From positions 1 to 64,000 of the forward strand of contig BLMD01000195.1 in assembly GCA_011959925.1 (NCBI GenBank): a DNA stretch of 64,000 nt, in the 5' to 3' direction. The stretch is from Lachnospiraceae bacterium (lineage in GTDB: Bacteria > Bacillota > Clostridia > Lachnospirales > Lachnospiraceae). The notes below the pieces were generated by a model, which was not told where the DNA came from, ran no database searches, and saw nothing but the letters and a program-made list of their open reading frames with translations. The position numbers were made by a program, and so were the translations under genes. Below, in pieces: positions 38,287 to 46,167 of the stretch; positions within the stretch are counted from its first letter, which is position 1, and each line of letters begins with the position of its first letter.

Positions 38287-39195
38287 ATGGGACTCATTTA
38301 CGTGGGATACGGAATAGGATACTATTATTCGCTCGTAAGTGAAAAAATTAAGGAGAAAATGAAGCTGTCCTATTTGTGTGACAGACAGTGGGACGGTTTG
38401 AATATAGATTCATACGATGGGATTCCGGTCATATCAAGAGATCGGCTGGCAAAACTGGAGTGTGCGAAAGCGGTTATTTTTGCACGGGTTCCGACGACAA
38501 AAGAATCGATTGCAGGGGATTTGAAAAAAATCGGAATAGATTATATGTTTGCAGATGATATCCTTTCGGATCAGGGAACTGTGGTAACAGGAGAAAGAAT
38601 TCGGGCAGAGGGAGCAGACGGCATATGGGAAGACGAACGGGGGAATCGGATTTTTTACGATGAAACATTGTCAGATCATATCTCTGTGAGCATTCGGGGA
38701 GTTGGAAATACGGTCAGATTCGGAAAAAATATCATGGTAAATCAGCTGGTTATTTGGCTTGGGAATCATGGGAGAGTGGAAATTGGTGCCGGGACAACAA
38801 TTGTGAATATAAAAATATATGCTGCCTATGCATCGGTTTTTATAGGGAAAGATTGTTTGTTTTCCTCCGAAGTGGTACTCCGAACACATGATGCGCATCA
38901 TATTTTTGATAGAAATACGCTTTCCAGAATCAATGATTCTAAAGATATTGTTCTACATGACCATGTGTGGGTAGGCGCAAGGGGATATCTGCTGGCGGGG
39001 ACGGAAATAGGGACAGGTTCTGTAGTTGGTGCAAACGCGGTAACTTCCGGACAGTTTAAAGATCATGTGATCATTGCAGGGGTTCCGGCAAAAGTAATCC
39101 GTGAAGATATTTGTTGGAGCCGAGATGATACAGACCTTGCGAATCATATGCATTTGGAGGAATGTGTGCATCGGGAGGCCTTAAAGTATTTATAG
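38287..39195 (+). CDS. Hexapeptide-repeat acyltransferase with N-terminal Rossmann-like module
   Basis: 302 residues, ATG 38287 after AGGAGGAG. Residues 1-100 are the module (LIYVGYGIGYYYSLVSE; AVIFARVPTTKESI). Residues about 130-285 form a left-handed beta helix with hexapeptide repeats (IGAGTTIVNIKIYAAYASVF; IGTGSVVGANAVTSG; IIAGVPAKVIRED). LRTHDAHHIF holds a candidate catalytic His. Likely O- or N-acetylation of a sugar. An N-terminal Rossmann lobe also occurs in PglD/NeuD-type sugar acetyltransferases, where it binds the nucleotide sugar. Confidence 0.85.
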   Translation: MGLIYVGYGIGYYYSLVSEKIKEKMKLSYLCDRQWDGLNIDSYDGIPVISRDRLAKLECAKAVIFARVPTTKESIAGDLKKIGIDYMFADDILSDQGTVVTGERIRAEGADGIWEDERGNRIFYDETLSDHISVSIRGVGNTVRFGKNIMVNQLVIWLGNHGRVEIGAGTTIVNIKIYAAYASVFIGKDCLFSSEVVLRTHDAHHIFDRNTLSRINDSKDIVLHDHVWVGARGYLLAGTEIGTGSVVGANAVTSGQFKDHVIIAGVPAKVIREDICWSRDDTDLANHMHLEECVHREALKYL

Positions 39196-39212
39196 AAAAG
39201 TGGTGTGGAAAT

Positions 39213-40310
39213 ATGGAGATCTATAATTTTTATATGTTCGGCGCTCATTCTAGGGCGCAGACAGCGGCGGCGTATATTCGGTATTTATATCCGAAGGCTG
39301 TATTGGAGTCGTATCTTGTGAATAATGACGAACAGAATGCAGACAGCATCGATGGTGTGCCAGTGATCCGATTAAGCCAGAACGCAGAATTGAATCGCAA
39401 TTATCCCGTGGTGCTTGGAACCCGTTCTGTTTACCATGCTGCGATTGTACAAGAACTTCAAAATTTAGGAATGCAGAATATTTATCCGATTACCGTGGAA
39501 TTGGATTTAAAATTACGCAATGCATATTTGAATGCATATTTTTCCGGCATCGGCAGAAGATTTGCAAAAATAAACGATACGGATACGCTTGGTGAGCCGT
39601 CAGGTAAAGATCAGGGTGAAATGCAGGCCTGCATATATGTAGCGAAATCTATATTTGATAAGCCGCTGAAAAAGGATGCGTTTCTTGCAGATTATGAAAA
39701 GATCATACAGGTCGGCGCAGCATTGACAAAAGAGAGGTTAGAGGAACATGGAGTGCTGGATTCGTCAGGGGAAAATATTTCCGACAGAAACAGGCAGTTC
39801 TGTGAATTGACGGGCTTGTATTGGATATGGAAACATGCCAAAGAAGACATCGTAGGCCTTGTCCATTACCGCAGGCATTTTTTGCTGCCAGAAGACTGGG
39901 AAGAACGTATGCGGCGGTATAAAATAGATGTGATTTTACCGGTTCCGCTTTATGTGGCGCCAAGTGTGGAAGGAAATTACAGAAATCGGCATGTATCCGA
40001 GGATTGGGATATTATGCTTGCGTATTTAAAGCAGCACGATTCTTCCCGGTTTCATCATGTGAAAGAAGTGTTTGCAGGAAATCTGTACTGTCCGTGTAAT
40101 ATGTTTATCATGAAGAAAGAGATTTTGAATGTTTTATGTAATTGGATGTTTCCGATTATAGAAACCGTAGTGAAGCGGCAGGGAATGCGCACGGACGTGT
40201 ATCAGAACAGGTATCCGGGATTTTTATCGGAGCGTCTGATTACACTTTTTTTTGAAATGTATCGCAATCAGTACAACATAGTTTATGCAGATAAAAATTT
40301 TCTGCCATAG
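39213..40310 (+). CDS. DUF4422 glycosyltransferase-like protein with N-terminal Rossmann-like module
   Basis: 365 residues from ATG 39213; an earlier TTG/ATG opening at 39162 would overlap the acyltransferase gene. Residues 1-105 are a module variant (IYNFYMFGAHSRAQTAAAYI; YPVVLGTRSVYHAAI). From about residue 130 comes DUF4422, with FCELTGLYWIWKHAKEDIVG, LVHYRRHFLL and CNMFIMKKEI. DUF4422 proteins are capsule or O-antigen glycosyltransferases. This is the last gene of the module-bearing stretch; composition changes visibly downstream. Confidence 0.85.
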   Translation: MEIYNFYMFGAHSRAQTAAAYIRYLYPKAVLESYLVNNDEQNADSIDGVPVIRLSQNAELNRNYPVVLGTRSVYHAAIVQELQNLGMQNIYPITVELDLKLRNAYLNAYFSGIGRRFAKINDTDTLGEPSGKDQGEMQACIYVAKSIFDKPLKKDAFLADYEKIIQVGAALTKERLEEHGVLDSSGENISDRNRQFCELTGLYWIWKHAKEDIVGLVHYRRHFLLPEDWEERMRRYKIDVILPVPLYVAPSVEGNYRNRHVSEDWDIMLAYLKQHDSSRFHHVKEVFAGNLYCPCNMFIMKKEILNVLCNWMFPIIETVVKRQGMRTDVYQNRYPGFLSERLITLFFEMYRNQYNIVYADKNFLP

Positions 40311-40334
40311 AATCGGATCACAGGGGGATAAGAC

Positions 40335-41009
40335 ATGCAGACAGAACTATCGGCGTCGATGATGTGCGCCAATTATGCAAATTTAGAGAGAGAAATCGAA
40401 TTATTGGAGGAAGGCGGCATCGATACCTATCATATCGACATTATGGACGGGCAGTTCGTACCGTATTTTTGTATGGGGATTCAGGATTTAAAATGCATTC
40501 GGAGCCTGACGAAAAAACCGGTGGAAGTACACCTGATGATTAAGCGCCCGCTCAGTTATTTAAGCGGTTTTATCCATGCCGGGGCGGACGTGATTTACGT
40601 GCATCCGGAAGCGGATTATCATCCGGCAAGCACACTGCAGGCGCTGATCGACGCGGGGGTAACACCCGGAATCGCCGTAAATCCCGGCACGTCGTTTGAA
40701 TCGGTGAACGAACTTTTGTATCTTGCCAAACGGGTGCTTGTCATGAGCGTGAATCCCGGAAATGCCGGGCAGGTATTTCTCCCCTACATAGGGCAGAAGT
40801 TAAACAAATTTTTAGAGGCAAGAAAAGAACGTGACATTGAAGTCTTCTGGGACGGAGCCTGTTCGTTAAATAAAATCAAAACGTACGCGCCAAAAGGCGT
40901 CAAAGGATTTGTGCTGGGGACGACGGTATTGTTCGGTAAGGACAAACCCTATCGGGAGCTGCTTGGGGAGGTTCGGAAACACTGCATGTCAAAGGAGGAA
41001 GCGTTTTGA
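40335..41009 (+). CDS. Ribulose-phosphate 3-epimerase family protein
   Basis: 224 residues, ATG 40335 after GGGGGA. TIM barrel: LSASMMCANYANLEREI, HIDIMDGQFVPYF, VHLMIKRPLSY, MSVNPGNAGQVFLP and FWDGACS, following Rpe motif by motif. It would interconvert ribulose-5-phosphate and xylulose-5-phosphate. Being directly coupled to a polyol cytidylyltransferase and a reductase, it most likely supplies a pentulose phosphate for a CDP-pentitol rather than serving the pentose phosphate pathway. The sequence diverges from housekeeping Rpe, so another ketose phosphate is possible. Confidence 0.8.
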   Translation: MQTELSASMMCANYANLEREIELLEEGGIDTYHIDIMDGQFVPYFCMGIQDLKCIRSLTKKPVEVHLMIKRPLSYLSGFIHAGADVIYVHPEADYHPASTLQALIDAGVTPGIAVNPGTSFESVNELLYLAKRVLVMSVNPGNAGQVFLPYIGQKLNKFLEARKERDIEVFWDGACSLNKIKTYAPKGVKGFVLGTTVLFGKDKPYRELLGEVRKHCMSKEEAF

Positions 41010-41719
41010 ATTTTGCCATCATTCTTTCCGGAGGAGCGGGAAGCCGCCTGAAAGGGATTGATTTGCCTAAGCAATACTATAAGGTCTGTGGCAGAACCAT
41101 CTTAAGTTATTGTATGGAATCGATCGGCAGGTCCGGGGATCTGGATGCCTATGTGGTTGTCGCCGCAGAGGAATGGCGCGGAACTATTTTACAGGAGATG
41201 CAGGAGGTGTTTTCGGAAACGTCTTTCGTCCGGAAAAAATTTCAGGGATTTGCGTCACCCGGAGAGAACCGCCAGCTGTCTGTGTTAAGCGGCCTGTATG
41301 CATTGCAGGGACGCGCGGAGGAAACCGATATCGTCCTGGTACAGGATGCGGCGCGGCCGCTTACATCTGCCGGATTGATAGGACGATGCATCGAAGCGGC
41401 GAAAGGAGCCGGCGGCGCCATGCCCGTGCTTAAGATGAAGGATACCGTGTATTACAGCGCCGACGGAACGCGCATCGATTCTCTTTTGGAGAGAGATAAG
41501 ATACTGGCGGGGCAGGCGCCGGAAGCCTTTGCATTTGGCTTATATCTCAAGGCAAACGAATGCCTGGCAAAGGAAGAAATGCTTGCAGTCTGCGGCAGCA
41601 GTGAACCAGCGGTAAAAGCGGGGATACCGGTCGCACTGGTAGACGGAGAAGAAGAAAATTTTAAGATTACGACGGCAGAGGATTTGAGACGGTTTGAGAA
41701 CATAATGGAGGAAGCATGA
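41006..41719 (+). CDS. Polyol-phosphate cytidylyltransferase (IspD/TarI family)
   Basis: 237 residues, TTG start at 41006 overlapping the epimerase stop, with AAAGGAGG at 40991-40998. IspD-like fold: IILSGGAGSRLKGIDLPKQY, RQLSVLSGLYAL, VLVQDAARPLTS and FKITTAEDLRRFE. Such enzymes make CDP-methylerythritol, CDP-ribitol or CDP-arabitol. The flanking reductase and pentulose epimerase favour a CDP-pentitol over isoprenoid synthesis. Possible users are the LicD/TagF-like proteins at the left edge. Confidence 0.82.
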   Translation: MNFAIILSGGAGSRLKGIDLPKQYYKVCGRTILSYCMESIGRSGDLDAYVVVAAEEWRGTILQEMQEVFSETSFVRKKFQGFASPGENRQLSVLSGLYALQGRAEETDIVLVQDAARPLTSAGLIGRCIEAAKGAGGAMPVLKMKDTVYYSADGTRIDSLLERDKILAGQAPEAFAFGLYLKANECLAKEEMLAVCGSSEPAVKAGIPVALVDGEEENFKITTAEDLRRFENIMEEA

Positions 41720-42798
41720 AAGCTTACGTATTAGAAGGAATCGGGCGGCTGAACTATAAAGACGTGCCCATGCCTGAGTTAAACAGCGGATGGGCGTTGG
41801 TGAAGGTAGAGGCGGCAGGCATCTGCGGATCTGACATACCCAGGATTTTTGAAACGGGAACATATCATTTTCCGACGGTTCCCGGCCATGAATTTGCAGG
41901 CAGGGTGGCGGATGTCTGCGACGAGAAGGATCGGGCATGGATCGGCAGGCGCGTCGGAGTATTTCCGCTGATCCCCTGTCAGGAATGTCTTGCCTGCAGG
42001 GAGGAACAGTATGAAATGTGCCGGAATTATGATTATCTGGGATCGAGGCGGGACGGCGGCTTTGCCGAATTTGCGGCGGTTCCCGTATGGAATTTGATCG
42101 AACTTCCGGATGGGATGCGTATGGAAGCGGCGGCGATGTTAGAGCCTGCTTCGGTGGCGCTGCATGCAGTCCGCAGGTTAAAGATTGAGCCCGGCGATAC
42201 GGCGGCGTTATTTGGCCTTGGCACGATCGGGCTGATTGCGGCGCAGTGGCTGCGCATCTTCGGCGTCCGTACGCTGTATGCAGCCGGACATCACAAAGAG
42301 CATGGGATGAAAATGAAACAGACGGCGCACGCATCTTATGAATACCTGGATGCAGGCGGCAAAGAAGGGGATCGGGAGGTGGTTTCCCGTATTTTGGAAG
42401 CGACAGGCGGCGCCGGCGTTTCGATTGCGATCGACTGCGCCGGGACAAACGAAACACTGGCCAACTGCCTGAACTGTGTAAAACCGGGCGGACAGGTTCT
42501 GGCAGTGGGAAATCCAAAGGGAGACATGGCGCTTGAGAAGGAAGTATATTGGAAATTATTAAGAAAACAGCTTCGTGTAACAGGCACATGGAATTCGTCA
42601 TTCTGCCATGATCCGGGAGACGACTGGCATACAGTGATCGACGCATACGGCAAAGGCACGCTGCATTTGACGGATCTGATCACGCACAGGTTTGCATTTG
42701 ACCAATTAAAGACGGGTCTTGCGGCCGCAAAGGCACGCATCGAGTATCAAAATAAAATTATGATTGTAAATGAGCATGAAGTACGGCATCTTCGGTAA
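41716..42798 (+). CDS. Zinc-type medium-chain dehydrogenase, pentulose-phosphate reductase candidate (TarJ-like)
   Basis: 360 residues, 4-nt overlap with the cytidylyltransferase, GGAGG at 41707-41711. MDR fold: catalytic zinc ligands in AGICGSDIPR and GHEFAG, a structural zinc loop CQECLACREEQYEMC, and the cofactor loop GLGTIGLIAAQW. In TarIJ pairs the reductase makes ribitol-5-phosphate from ribulose-5-phosphate; with an epimerase in the operon, arabitol-5-phosphate from xylulose-5-phosphate is equally likely. A 368-residue open frame on the opposite strand here is a shadow of this G/C-rich gene. Confidence 0.82.
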   Translation: MKAYVLEGIGRLNYKDVPMPELNSGWALVKVEAAGICGSDIPRIFETGTYHFPTVPGHEFAGRVADVCDEKDRAWIGRRVGVFPLIPCQECLACREEQYEMCRNYDYLGSRRDGGFAEFAAVPVWNLIELPDGMRMEAAAMLEPASVALHAVRRLKIEPGDTAALFGLGTIGLIAAQWLRIFGVRTLYAAGHHKEHGMKMKQTAHASYEYLDAGGKEGDREVVSRILEATGGAGVSIAIDCAGTNETLANCLNCVKPGGQVLAVGNPKGDMALEKEVYWKLLRKQLRVTGTWNSSFCHDPGDDWHTVIDAYGKGTLHLTDLITHRFAFDQLKTGLAAAKARIEYQNKIMIVNEHEVRHLR

Positions 42799-42939
42799 AC
42801 ATACGAAGGGGTTCTGTTTGAAGACGCGTCCGAAAATGAGAGACGCTTTGGACTTAAGAAACAGAGAGAAAAAGCCGATATAAAATATATGAGTCTGTGA
42901 AAACAGAAGAAAAGAAGAAAGGGCAGGCCAGGAGGCCGG

Positions 42940-43311
42940 GTGAACGTCATGGAAGATAACAGAGCAGAGCAGAAAGAGGCGTTGGAGGTACTGATCGAAT
43001 TCAATGACCGCGTATTAAAAAATATGAATATCATTGTAAAAGAACTTTCCGGAGAACGATTAGAGGATACAAACCAGTTTTTAAAAGGGATCGTAGATGC
43101 ATTGAACTGGGAAATCGAGGTAGTAAACGGTACGATGGGATTGCTGAATGAAGGCAAAGAACGCATTCAAAAAGATGCATTCAACGCGGCGGTTCTTCGG
43201 CTCGGCGATGCAATCAAAGCCAATGAGGATACGGCTATGGCAGAGGCGATCTCAGCTTTAATTCCGATGTTTGAAAATCTGGGTGCAGCCGCAAGGGAAG
43301 TAACCGCATAG
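42940..43311 (+). CDS. Small helical protein of unknown function
   Basis: 123 residues from GTG 42940 (GGAGG at 42931-42935); ATG 42949 would be too far from that site. It is almost entirely predicted helix with heptad-like spacing (ALEVLIEFNDRVLKNMNIIV; LKGIVDALNWEIEVV), acidic, with no Cys. I cannot name the family. It is preceded by 141 nt without a gene and followed by a hairpin, so it looks like its own small unit between the CDP-pentitol module and the glycosyltransferases. Confidence 0.6.
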   Translation: MNVMEDNRAEQKEALEVLIEFNDRVLKNMNIIVKELSGERLEDTNQFLKGIVDALNWEIEVVNGTMGLLNEGKERIQKDAFNAAVLRLGDAIKANEDTAMAEAISALIPMFENLGAAAREVTA

Positions 43312-43327
43312 GACGGACAGTAGGAAA

Positions 43328-43358
43328 AAGCCAGCTTTTGAATAACAGAAGCTGGCTT
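43328..43358 (+). terminator. Hairpin after the small helical protein, probable terminator
   Basis: Arms AAGCCAGCTT (43328-43337) and AAGCTGGCTT (43349-43358), perfect 10-bp stem, 11-nt loop. The + strand tail ACTTGTTATATT is only partly T-rich, while A5 precedes the stem, so it would serve better as a terminator on the opposite strand or both. It lies 16 nt after the stop at 43311. Confidence 0.55.
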
Positions 43359-43409
43359 ACTTGTTATATTCCGAAGAATTGGTAAAAGCTGTTTTGGATA
43401 GGAGCCGGA

Positions 43410-44549
43410 ATGAAAGTATTGTTTTTTCAATGGCATTCCTTTTTAAACGAGGGGATGGAGCGGGCATTACAAAAATTAAATATTTCATATGAGACGTATG
43501 CGTACCAGTTTACGGATTGGGAAGACGACGATGTATTTCTGGAACAATTCGAGAATAAAGTAAAAAACGGGGCGTACCGGGCGGTTTTGTCGGTTAATTT
43601 TTCCCCGTTGATTTCTAAGGTGTGCGAATCCTGCGGCGTGCCATATGTTTCCTGGGTCTATGATTCTCCGGTGCATATCCGGAATCTGGACGCCATGAAG
43701 CATTCGTGCAGCCGGATTTATTTCTTTGACCGGGGACAGGCAGAAGAATACAAAAAGCAGGGCATAGACGCAAAACATTTACCGCTTGCCGTAGATACGG
43801 AATTATTCGGCAAACGGATTCTGCGGTACGGGGCAGAGCAGAGCCGGGCGGATGTTTCGATGGTCGGAACATTGTATCAGACGGAGTACGCGAAGTATAC
43901 CGCCCCGCTCGGCGGATACGTCAGGGGATATTTGGAAGGGATTGTAAATTCCCAGATGAAAATCGCCGGCGGATATGTGATTCCGGAGCTGGTTACGCAG
44001 GAGCTGCTGCTTAAGATGAACGAGGAGTATCGCAGCCTGGATACCGGAGGATTTCAGATGGGAAGCCGGGAACTGGAATTTCTGCTTGCCTGCGAGGCGA
44101 CCGGACGGGAACGTTATCTGGCGCTTTCCCTGTTATCCCGGCATTTTGCGGTGGATCTGTATTCTGCGGATACGGATGCGCGGCTGGATAAAGTACATTT
44201 CAGAGGGTATGCGGATTATTACCGCAGGATGCCGCTTGTTTTTTCGCGAAGCAGGATCAATCTGAATATTTCCCTAAAGACGATCCGGACGGGGATTCCC
44301 CTTCGGGTACTTGACATAATGGGATGCGGCGGATTTGTGCTCAGCAGTTTCGGGCAGGAGCTGACGGAGCATTTTGTGCCGGGCGAAGAGTGCGCGGTGT
44401 ATGAAAGCCTGGAGGATCTGTATGCACAGGCGGAATACTATTTGAAGCATGAGGATGCGCGCATGCGTATGGCAAAAGCCGGATATGAAAAAGTAAAACG
44501 GGAGTTTACGTTTGAGGAACGCCTGAAGGAGCTTTTGTCGGGCATATAA
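43410..44549 (+). CDS. CgeB-like glycosyltransferase
   Basis: 379 residues, ATG 43410 after AGGAG. N-domain: VLFFQWHSFLNEGMERAL and VPYVSWVYDSPVHI, as in the CgeB/DUF3880 group. The C-terminal GT-B lobe has RGYADYYRRMPLVFSRSRIN, TGIPLRVLDIMGCGGFVLSS and a degenerate donor motif. A paralogue lies at 58538. CgeB-like proteins are found with spore-crust and flagellin glycosylation genes; this supports a protein-glycan role but does not prove it. Confidence 0.83.
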   Translation: MKVLFFQWHSFLNEGMERALQKLNISYETYAYQFTDWEDDDVFLEQFENKVKNGAYRAVLSVNFSPLISKVCESCGVPYVSWVYDSPVHIRNLDAMKHSCSRIYFFDRGQAEEYKKQGIDAKHLPLAVDTELFGKRILRYGAEQSRADVSMVGTLYQTEYAKYTAPLGGYVRGYLEGIVNSQMKIAGGYVIPELVTQELLLKMNEEYRSLDTGGFQMGSRELEFLLACEATGRERYLALSLLSRHFAVDLYSADTDARLDKVHFRGYADYYRRMPLVFSRSRINLNISLKTIRTGIPLRVLDIMGCGGFVLSSFGQELTEHFVPGEECAVYESLEDLYAQAEYYLKHEDARMRMAKAGYEKVKREFTFEERLKELLSGI

Positions 44550-44609
44550 GACAGGCGGAAAAAGCTTTCGCCGGGCGTATAATGTAGAATAGGAGAGAAC
44601 AGAGCAGGA

Positions 44610-45680
44610 ATGAAATATGGATTGATTTATTATCGGGATACGGACAATTTGGGAGACGATATTCTCTCTTATGCGGGCAGGCGGTTTCTTCCGAAGGTGG
44701 ATTATTATATTGACAGAGAGAGTATGGATGTTTTCGTGCCGAAGGAGAAAGAATCTGTGGCCGCCATTTTGAACGGCTGGTATATTCATTACAGCTATGC
44801 GTTTCCGCCGTCTCCGTATCTTGCGCCGCTGTGGATCGGCGCGCATTTTAATAAAGACGGGACAATTTTCGGAGAGTATAATTATCTGGACGCATATGCC
44901 GTCCGGTATTTAAAGCAGCACGGACCGGTTGGCTGCCGGGATCATAAGACGATGGAAATGCTTCGGGAAAAAGGCGTGGAGGGTTATTTTTCGGGTTGTC
45001 TGACGCTGACGCTTCCGAAATTTCCGGATGTATCGCCAAGTCATGAAGTGATCTTTACAGATGTGTCGGATGAGATCGCCTGCTATGTAAATCGTCTGGA
45101 TACGGGACGCGGGACGGTGCAGCTTACACATCTTCTGCCCGAGAAGGAACGGGGATGGGACGACTGGCAAAGCCGGGAAATACGCCTGGAGTCTTATTTG
45201 AGAAGGTATCAGGGGGCGGATCTTGTGATCACAAGGCGGCTGCATTGCGCGCTGCCCTGCATCGCGCTTGGAACGCCGGTGATTCTTGTCGTAAATCAGG
45301 ACGAAGATTATTTTGACCGGATCGAAAGTTTTTCTTCTTATTGTACCTGCTGCAGCGAAGCGGATCTCTTAAGCGGCAGAATGGACGAAACAATCAAAAA
45401 TCCTCTGCCAAACCACAGGCCGGAACGTTTGATTGATCAGATGGAAGAGACGATACAGGCGTTTGTGAAACGAATGGAAAACGGTGAGGAAACGGATGCG
45501 CTTTTGCCGGAGACGTCCGTATATCAGGAGCTTTATATTGATCGGGGAAACAGTTTAAGGGAAGCAATCCGGATTTTGCTGCAGCGGCAGTATTCACTTG
45601 CCATGCAGTATAAACAGGATATGGATACGATGCAGCAGGTATTGGCGCTCGCGCAGAAGATTACCGGTTCCGGCAGTTGA
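44610..45680 (+). CDS. Polysaccharide pyruvyltransferase family protein
   Basis: 356 residues. PF04230-type: YRDTDNLGDDILSYAGRRF at the start, GPVGCRDHKTMEMLREKGVE and SGCLTLTLPKF in the middle, and DLVITRRLHCALPCIALGTP at the expected place. Known members add ketal pyruvate from PEP to sugars, though many in such clusters have glycosyltransferase-like roles. The C-terminal 80 residues are helical and beyond the usual domain. Confidence 0.8.
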   Translation: MKYGLIYYRDTDNLGDDILSYAGRRFLPKVDYYIDRESMDVFVPKEKESVAAILNGWYIHYSYAFPPSPYLAPLWIGAHFNKDGTIFGEYNYLDAYAVRYLKQHGPVGCRDHKTMEMLREKGVEGYFSGCLTLTLPKFPDVSPSHEVIFTDVSDEIACYVNRLDTGRGTVQLTHLLPEKERGWDDWQSREIRLESYLRRYQGADLVITRRLHCALPCIALGTPVILVVNQDEDYFDRIESFSSYCTCCSEADLLSGRMDETIKNPLPNHRPERLIDQMEETIQAFVKRMENGEETDALLPETSVYQELYIDRGNSLREAIRILLQRQYSLAMQYKQDMDTMQQVLALAQKITGSGS

Positions 45681-45698
45681 CCGTCTCGGGGGATACAC

Positions 45699-46163
45699 AT
45701 GATTTTAAAGAATGAAAATGATATCTATATGTATTTTGAAACGATTGAGCAGCTTGCGCCGCAGCGGGTATTGGATATCGGGATGTTTTTAAAACGGATC
45801 GGCAGCGTGTCCCGGAAGGTTATGGACCGGGAAGTGCCGGCGGAGGTTTGCCTGGACGGTATCGATTTGTTTCCCCAATTTCAGTTTCCGGTCTGGGATA
45901 CGGTGTATGATGCCCGGGTTTCGCTGAATCGGTTTTTGGCGGAACCAAGGGAAAAGCGGTATGATCTTGCCGTTTTTTTGGGAATGGATGCGTCTCTTTT
46001 GGAGCTGCCGCTTTCTCAGCTGGCAGAGGAACTTCCGCAGTGCGCCCGGTATCTTCTGACGGACCGGTTTCCACAGATATGGCGTGAACGTTGGAACAAT
46101 GCGTTGGCCAGAGATCTTAAGTTAGAAGACAGCGGTTATTATCTTTTGGATTTTGGAGCATAA
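45699..46163 (+). CDS. Short methyltransferase-like protein, possibly degenerate
   Basis: 154 residues, ATG 45699 with GGGGGA upstream. QRVLDIGMFLKRIGSVSRKV resembles a SAM motif I without its second and third Gly, followed by CLDGIDLFPQ as a motif-II acidic loop and YDLAVFLGMDAS. It is shorter than typical class I methyltransferases and lacks the C-terminal strands. It may be a non-catalytic partner or a degenerate copy. Confidence 0.5.
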   Translation: MILKNENDIYMYFETIEQLAPQRVLDIGMFLKRIGSVSRKVMDREVPAEVCLDGIDLFPQFQFPVWDTVYDARVSLNRFLAEPREKRYDLAVFLGMDASLLELPLSQLAEELPQCARYLLTDRFPQIWRERWNNALARDLKLEDSGYYLLDFGA

Positions 46164-46167
46164 GGGT

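Noticed and set aside
41540..42646. 368-codon open frame on the minus strand
   Set aside because: It mirrors the dehydrogenase gene, has Pro/Arg/Ser-rich low-quality sequence and no ribosome site; a shadow ORF of a G/C-rich gene.
42799..42939. Promoter in the gap before the small helical protein
   Set aside because: TATAAAAT-like sequence at 42879 has no -35 at normal spacing; nothing firm in this gap.
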